Shown piece after piece: positions 30,266-34,891 of a stretch of 34,891 nucleotides of DNA. How positions within the stretch are numbered: position 1 is the stretch's first letter; the number at the start of each line of letters is the position of its first letter. The stretch is from a candidate division Zixibacteria bacterium RBG_16_53_22 (lineage in GTDB: Bacteria > Zixibacteria > MSB-5A5 > UBA10806). The notes below the pieces were generated by a model. The model ran no database searches and had not been told where the DNA came from. It worked only from the letters and a program-made list of their open reading frames with translations. The position numbers were made by a program, and so were the translations under genes. The stretch is from positions 1 through 34,891 of the forward strand of contig MEWP01000054.1 of NCBI GenBank assembly GCA_001775395.1, given 5' to 3'.

Positions 30266-31479
30266 TCATACCTTAACGACTCGATCGGGTCAAGGCGCGC
30301 CGCCTTGAGCGCCGGAAAAATGCCAAAAACCAGCCCAACGCTAGTCGCCACGGCCAGGCCGCTGGCCACCGCCCAGGTTTGTATCGAGGCCGGCAGCGGC
30401 GAGACTTTCCCGATAATAAGGGCCAGCGCGATGCCGAGCGCCACACCCAGCCCACCACCGATAATCGACAGAGTCACGGCCTCGACCAGGAATTGCCACA
30501 AAATATCTCGGCGCCTGGCCCCAATGGCCTTGCGGACCCCGATCTCACGCGTCCTCTCCGTGACAGAGACCAGCATGATGTTCATGATGACAATGCCGCC
30601 GACCAACAGCGATATCGAGGAGATAATAACAAGCACCATCCAGGCGACGCCCGTAAAGCTGTTGTAGACCTGCATCAGCGAACCGGCGGTCATTATGCCG
30701 AAATCGTCCTTTTGATTGTATTTAAGTTTGTGTCGGCTGCGCATGATCATCCGGGCTTCGTCCTGGGCTTCCTGAAGCATGGCCACGTCGCGGGCCTTGG
30801 CATAAACAGCGATAGTGCGGTGACGTCCAAAATATTTCTCGAACGTCGTCAGGGGCACGACAACCCAGTTATCCTGATTCTGGCCCATGAACGTGCCGCG
30901 CTCTTTTCCCACCCCGACTATTCGAAAATAATAACCTCCGACCTTAATGTCCTTACCCAGCGGCGATCCAAACTTAATGAGATTTTCCACGATATCGGGC
31001 CCGACTGTGCAGGCCGCCATGCGGTGGATTTCGTCGCTTTCGTCAAGGGGGCGCCCATATTCGATCTCGATATCGGAAACCTCGAGAAAATTGTAGGTCG
31101 TTCCCGAAACCCAGACGTCCTCGAGATACCTCGATCCGTACTTGACCCTCCAGGGCCGTTCGACCGAGCCGCCGACGTTTTCGCAAAGGACACATCCATT
31201 CTCGATAGCCCGCATGTCCTCGATAGTGATATCCTTGCGCTTCTGGGCGTTAATCCAATCCTCCTCCGAGGTGATTATGCCCTCTTTATCGATAATGAAG
31301 GTATTGGAGCCGAGTGAATTAATCTTGACCGCCACGTAATTATTCATGCCGTTGATGATGGAGACGACAGCTATCACAGTGGTGACACCAATGATGATTC
31401 CGATCAGGGTCAGGATCGATCGCATCTTGTTGGCCACGATCGATTGAAAGGCGATGACAACTCCCTCGAAAAATTGCAT
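30262..31479 (-). CDS. MacB-type ABC transporter permease, copy 1
   Basis: The product has 405 residues: TM1 at about 20-42 (MRSILTLIGIIIGVTTVIAV), a periplasmic core at about 45-280 that includes Cys 92 and Cys 95 (NGCVLCENVGG), and three C-terminal TMs. The cytoplasmic coupling motif SVTERTREIGVRKAIGARRR precedes DILWQFLVEAVTLSIIGG. It starts three bases after the ATPase gene. The CVLC pair is absent from copy 2 and could form a disulfide in the periplasm. The same general fold is used by MacB, LolC/E and FtsX, and substrates vary, so the cargo cannot be inferred. Confidence 0.93.
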   Translation of the reverse strand: MQFFEGVVIAFQSIVANKMRSILTLIGIIIGVTTVIAVVSIINGMNNYVAVKINSLGSNTFIIDKEGIITSEEDWINAQKRKDITIEDMRAIENGCVLCENVGGSVERPWRVKYGSRYLEDVWVSGTTYNFLEVSDIEIEYGRPLDESDEIHRMAACTVGPDIVENLIKFGSPLGKDIKVGGYYFRIVGVGKERGTFMGQNQDNWVVVPLTTFEKYFGRHRTIAVYAKARDVAMLQEAQDEARMIMRSRHKLKYNQKDDFGIMTAGSLMQVYNSFTGVAWMVLVIISSISLLVGGIVIMNIMLVSVTERTREIGVRKAIGARRRDILWQFLVEAVTLSIIGGGLGVALGIALALIIGKVSPLPASIQTWAVASGLAVATSVGLVFGIFPALKAARLDPIESLRYE

Positions 31480-31482
31480 GGA

Positions 31483-32172
31483 TTATACCGCCGCGACTTT
31501 TCTTTCCTCTTTTTCGACCTTGCCGTCGCGGATGAATATGGTCCTTTTTGTGTAAGCGGCGACATCGCGCTCGTGAGTCACGACAATGATGGTGTTTCCT
31601 TTTTCGTTAAGCCGCGTGAGGAGATTCATAATCTCAATTCCCGTGGTGGTGTCGAGATTGCCGGTCGGCTCATCGGCCAGTATCAGCGACGGATTGTTGA
31701 CCAGCGCCCGCGCGATCGCCACTCTCTGCCTCTGGCCGCCGGAAAGCTCGTTTGGTTTGTGATGCATTCGGTCTGTCAGGTCCACCAACCTGAGGGCTTC
31801 TTTCGCCTTTCCCTTCCTTTGATCCGAGAAAGTGCCATTGTAGATGAGCGGCAACTCGACATTGTGCAATGCGGTCGCCCTGGGCAACAGGTTGAACGTC
31901 TGGAAAACGAACCCGATCTCCTTATTTCGGATGTGCGCCAGCTCATCGTCGTTCATGCTCGAGACAAGGCGGCCATTCAGCTCATAGGTTCCTCTGGACG
32001 GCGTATCGAGGCACCCTATCAGGTTCATCAAAGTCGATTTGCCGGACCCCGACGGCCCCATAATGGCGACATATTCTCCCCTCTCGATTTCGATGGAGAC
32101 ACCCTGCAAGGCATGGATATCCTCTGTGCCAACCCGGTAAATTTTCCAGAGGTCTGCGGTTTTAATCAGCAC
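31483..32172 (-). CDS. ABC transporter ATP-binding protein (LolD/MacB type)
   Basis: The product has 229 residues. Walker A is GPSGSGKST (about 39-47), the Q-loop [10 protein letters not shown] (about 88-97), the signature LSGGQRQR (143-150), Walker [13 protein letters not shown] (about 163-174), and the switch His lies in IIVVTHERD. The [15 protein letters not shown] segment and the length fit the MacB/LolD subgroup that works with four-TM permeases. The start is GTG. It is the only ATPase for the two permeases, so it probably homodimerises under a permease heterodimer. It lies 15 bases after the adaptor gene. Confidence 0.95.
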   Translation of the reverse strand: MLIKTADLWKIYRVGTEDIHALQGVSIEIERGEYVAIMGPSGSGKSTLMNLIGCLDTPSRGTYELNGRLVSSMNDDELAHIRNKEIGFVFQTFNLLPRATALHNVELPLIYNGTFSDQRKGKAKEALRLVDLTDRMHHKPNELSGGQRQRVAIARALVNNPSLILADEPTGNLDTTTGIEIMNLLTRLNEKGNTIIVVTHERDVAAYTKRTIFIRDGKVEKEERKVAAV

Positions 32173-32187
32173 TTAGATCACCTCAAA

Positions 32188-33465
32188 TTAGTCTATTCTG
32201 ACACCGACGGAGTCGGCATCCGGCCCAAATTTGGGCTTCTGGGGATTGATGTGGTCGCCATGCTTGATAGTCCTCAGGGTTCGGTAAGGGCCGATTATGA
32301 CACTGTCGCCATCGGCCAGCCCGCCTGTAACCTCGACATACTGCTGATCGCGTATTCCGGACTGCACCGGGACAAACATGGCCCTCCCCTGTTTGACAAC
32401 GAATACCCCGTCGACATCCTTTTTCTTATTTTTCGAAAATTGACCCTCGGAAACGGATTCAACGGCGTTGGCTTCGCTTTTTCGTCCACCGGCTTTGCGA
32501 GTGATATCCTCCTTTTCGGTTCCCTCCGGCCTCATCACGACAGAGCCCGACGGGATTTTGACGACGTCATTGCGATAGGCCGTGGTGATGTCGACCGAGG
32601 CAGTCATGCCCGGTTTGATGTCGGGGATGGTGTCGAGTATCAGGACCTTGACCAGGAAGTTGGTTACCTGGTCGGAAGCACTTAATCCACCTGAAATGGA
32701 GGTCTTGGCCGAATTACCGACCTCGATGACGCTGCCCTTGAAAGTGGTATCGGGGAAGGCATCCAGCGATATCTTGACATCCTGGCCAACCTTAACGGAG
32801 GCGATATCGGTCTCATCGACCTCGGCCTCGATCTCTATGGCCGAAAGATCGGATATTGTCATGATAACAGTTCCCGGGGCATTCATCGTTCCGATGACGA
32901 CATTTTCGCCGACCTCGGAATTGAGCTTTGTTATTATTCCGCTCATGGGGGCCCGGATCGTTGTCTTTTCGAGCTGATCCTGAGCACGATCCAATGTTGC
33001 CTCGTTGATCTGGACCTGGGCCAGGGCCTGGTCGTAAGTATTTTGCGCGATATCGAGTTGCGCCTGCGAGCTCAACTTCTTCTCGAATAGCCGGCGCTCG
33101 CGGTCGAGCGTAATGCGGGCGGTTTCGAGAGCCGATTGGGCCGACTGCAGGGATCCCCTGGCCTGGGCAACATCCATCTCGCGGGAGCGGGAATCGATCT
33201 GAACCAGAAGCTGGCCGGTCTTGACGATGTTGCCTTCCTTGATGGGCATCTGCTCGATCCTGCCCATGACATCGGCAGAGATTTCAACGTCGGCCTGAGC
33301 CTTGACCTTGCCGGTGGCGGTTACAACCGAGGTCAACTCCCCGCGGGAGGCTCCTTCAACCGTCACATCGATCTTCTTGACCGCGCTGGACTTAAGAGCC
33401 AGGATTACAAAAACGGCCAGGACTATCACTCCCCCAACGATAAATAACCACTTCTTGCGTTTCAT
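32188..33465 (-). CDS. Periplasmic adaptor protein (MacA/HlyD-RND type)
   Basis: The product has 425 residues. An N-terminal TM/signal anchor (about 5-24) is followed by a barrel-sandwich lipoyl half-motif, ISADVMGRIEQMPIKEGNIV (about 63-82). A long alpha-hairpin (about 95-165, VAQARGSLQSAQSALETARI) comes next, then the second half-motif, APMSGIITKLNSEVGENVVI, and beta-barrel and membrane-proximal domains. A low-complexity basic insertion (about 325-350, with KSEANAVESVSEGQFSKNKK) interrupts the C-terminal part. It bridges the ABC permease to the TolC-like channel. It starts 13 bases after the TolC gene. Confidence 0.93.
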   Translation of the reverse strand: MKRKKWLFIVGGVIVLAVFVILALKSSAVKKIDVTVEGASRGELTSVVTATGKVKAQADVEISADVMGRIEQMPIKEGNIVKTGQLLVQIDSRSREMDVAQARGSLQSAQSALETARITLDRERRLFEKKLSSQAQLDIAQNTYDQALAQVQINEATLDRAQDQLEKTTIRAPMSGIITKLNSEVGENVVIGTMNAPGTVIMTISDLSAIEIEAEVDETDIASVKVGQDVKISLDAFPDTTFKGSVIEVGNSAKTSISGGLSASDQVTNFLVKVLILDTIPDIKPGMTASVDITTAYRNDVVKIPSGSVVMRPEGTEKEDITRKAGGRKSEANAVESVSEGQFSKNKKKDVDGVFVVKQGRAMFVPVQSGIRDQQYVEVTGGLADGDSVIIGPYRTLRTIKHGDHINPQKPKFGPDADSVGVRID

Positions 33466-33478
33466 TTAATCCTCCGAA

Positions 33479-34786
33479 CTACTCCCTTCCCATCGCCTTC
33501 TCGAGTCGCGATATGGCCAGGTTATAATCAAACAGGGCCTGGACCTGGTTGGTCTGAGCCTGCTTTAAAGAAACTTCGGCGTCCAAGACTTCAAGAATTG
33601 TGGCGGCGCCGAGGTTATATTTTTCGCGTGCCAGGTTGACATCCTCCTGGGCGGCGGCCACCGACTCCTTAGCCAGGTCTAAGGCATCGCGCGATCGCTC
33701 CTTGTCAAGGAACGCCTGGCGAACCTCGAGCGCGACCTTATTACGAGAGTTTTCATAATTTGCGCGAGACGATTCCACGCTAAGCCGGGCCGTGCGCAAA
33801 TTTGCGTAATCACTGAAGCCGTTGAAGATGTTAAGGCCCAGCGAGGCGTAAATCGTGCGGCTGGCGTTGGCCATGTCAAGGTCAGGCAGATCGGCCATTT
33901 TGCCGACCGAGGTGCTATGTGCCATACCGATTGAGAGGCTCGGCAGAAAGGCGCTGAAAGCAATCGTCTTGTTATCCTGCGCCACGAGTAAATCGAAATT
34001 TGATTTCCGATATTCCGGGTTCTGCGACAGGGCCTCCCCAAGGGCGGAATTGAAATCGATATCGAAGGTACGTTCCTCCATCGGCTCGGCGATTTCGTAA
34101 TCGCGGTTGACATCGACCCCCATGACGAAGGCCAGATTCCCCTTGGCCAATTGATAAGTGTTGGTGGCGTCGACCAGGTCCAGTTGGTCGGTCGAGAATT
34201 GCACCTTGGCTTTCAAGACATCCGACATGGAGGCCGAACCCAGCTCATAGCGGCTCTGGGCCACTCTGAGGCGCTCCTCACCGCGCTTGACCGCGTCCTG
34301 GGCCACATCGCGAAGCATCTTGGCGCGCAGCAAGTCATAGTAATACCCCTTGACCTGCAGTACCAGAAGTGCCCTGGCGTTGCGGTATTCATAAAAGGAG
34401 GACTGGCGGTCGTGGCCGCTTCGTTTGACATTGGCATATGTGTATAGCCCCAGGCCGGGATAGCTGGCCCGGATATCGAGAGAGCCGGAATATAGATTTT
34501 CGTTGCTGTAAATCCTGCCTGTGCCTGGGTCGAACTGGGTTCTGATAGGCCAGTTATTCCTGGCGCCGACAGATATATCGACGGTCGGCAGTATCCCGCC
34601 CCAGGCGCTCTGCACCTGGCCTATCGAGGCGTTGTAGGCGTTGCGATAGGCTATCAGGCCGGAGTTGCCCTTCAACGCCGTATTGATGCAGTCATCGAGG
34701 GAAAGCGTCTGGGCGGAAACATTCGATACTTGAAAAACACCAGCTAACAACAATGTTAGAATAAAGTATGATATTGAAGACTTCAT
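33479..34786 (-). CDS. TolC-family outer-membrane efflux protein
   Basis: The product has 435 residues. A signal peptide (about 1-25) ends near NVSAQ. Two OEP domains with long coiled helices follow, for example LRVAQSRYELGSASMSDVLK in the first (about 172-191). In the second are VNLAREKYNLGAATILEVLD (about 387-406) and AEVSLKQAQTNQVQALFDYN. These paired 'Y-lG--s---vL' repeats are diagnostic of TolC. It is the first complete gene of the export operon in the window. AGGGAG lies upstream of the ATG. Confidence 0.94.
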   Translation of the reverse strand: MKSSISYFILTLLLAGVFQVSNVSAQTLSLDDCINTALKGNSGLIAYRNAYNASIGQVQSAWGGILPTVDISVGARNNWPIRTQFDPGTGRIYSNENLYSGSLDIRASYPGLGLYTYANVKRSGHDRQSSFYEYRNARALLVLQVKGYYYDLLRAKMLRDVAQDAVKRGEERLRVAQSRYELGSASMSDVLKAKVQFSTDQLDLVDATNTYQLAKGNLAFVMGVDVNRDYEIAEPMEERTFDIDFNSALGEALSQNPEYRKSNFDLLVAQDNKTIAFSAFLPSLSIGMAHSTSVGKMADLPDLDMANASRTIYASLGLNIFNGFSDYANLRTARLSVESSRANYENSRNKVALEVRQAFLDKERSRDALDLAKESVAAAQEDVNLAREKYNLGAATILEVLDAEVSLKQAQTNQVQALFDYNLAISRLEKAMGRE

Positions 34787-34809
34787 GCCCTATCTCCCTT
34801 AAGAGTATA

Positions 34810-34891
34810 TTATGAAACCATTACTAATGCGCCGCTTACCGCAATTACTATGATCCAGGCAATAAATGAAATCGCTATTCCCTTGCCTGTA
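34810..34891 (-). CDS. C-terminal end of a small membrane protein, cut by window edge
   Basis: The minus-strand frame entering at the right edge encodes 26 residues, mostly one hydrophobic helix (IAISFIAWIIVIAVSGALVM), before a TAA at 34810-34812. It lies 23 bases upstream of the TolC gene on the same strand. The helix-then-stop pattern resembles the two small membrane-protein genes elsewhere in this window. Only the end is visible, so the length and start are unknown. Confidence 0.45.
   Translation of the reverse strand, partial: TGKGIAISFIAWIIVIAVSGALVMVS

Noticed and set aside
31444-32685. 413-codon plus-strand frame opposite the ATPase and adaptor genes
   Set aside because: It crosses two well-supported genes and a junction; its composition is that of an antisense shadow.

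Overview
The window reads as a chromosomal stretch of an uncultivated Gram-negative, diderm bacterium, most likely an FCB-superphylum lineage of the Zixibacteria/Latescibacteria kind. This lineage call is inference. It rests on paired GWxTD-domain proteins, an exosortase with a PEP-CTERM substrate, many TPR lipoproteins, TonB/ExbBD and TolC-type envelope systems, and a split glycine decarboxylase (GcvPA/GcvPB). No rRNA, tRNA, CRISPR array, transposase or phage gene was seen. TTG and GTG starts are frequent and several are supported by Shine-Dalgarno sites, lipoboxes or promoters. Genes are tightly packed, with repeated 4-base ATGA/GTGA overlaps.

Layout. 1-2600: an EpsI-like protein (cut by the left edge) and an exosortase on the minus strand, divergent from a PEP-CTERM protein that has a good candidate sigma-54 promoter. 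2.8-4.3 kb: a TPR lipoprotein. 4.5-10.2 kb (minus): a translationally coupled operon accC-gcvH-gcvPA-DUF2007-(thioredoxin-like/TPR lipoprotein)-gcvPB with its own sigma-70-like promoter. 10.3-10.4 kb: a long GC-rich inverted-repeat element. 10.4-13.9 kb (minus): exbB-exbD-exbD-tonB followed by a terminator and a second tonB. 14-16.7 kb: an unknown membrane protein, a large TPR lipoprotein and a small membrane protein. 16.9-17.7 kb (plus): a putative beta-propeller lipoprotein.

17.7-21.7 kb (minus): uvrC, an MBL-fold hydrolase, a PHP phosphoesterase and an alkyladenine DNA glycosylase, head-to-tail with overlaps. Upstream of uvrC lies an unusual leader: a candidate sigma-54 promoter, a predicted three-way-junction RNA with a GNRA tetraloop, and a 35-residue single-TM peptide gene. 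22.2-26 kb (minus): a TPR protein, an ECF sigma factor without a recognisable anti-sigma neighbour, and a GAF-GAF-PP2C (RsbU-like) phosphatase.

26-34.8 kb (minus): a complete MacA/MacB/TolC-like export operon in the order TolC, adaptor, ATPase, permease 1, a 57-aa membrane protein, permease 2, then two secreted GWxTD proteins. The two unequal permeases, the coupled small membrane protein and the two GWxTD proteins together make this the best candidate for an undescribed envelope system. A fragment of another small membrane protein is cut by the right edge.
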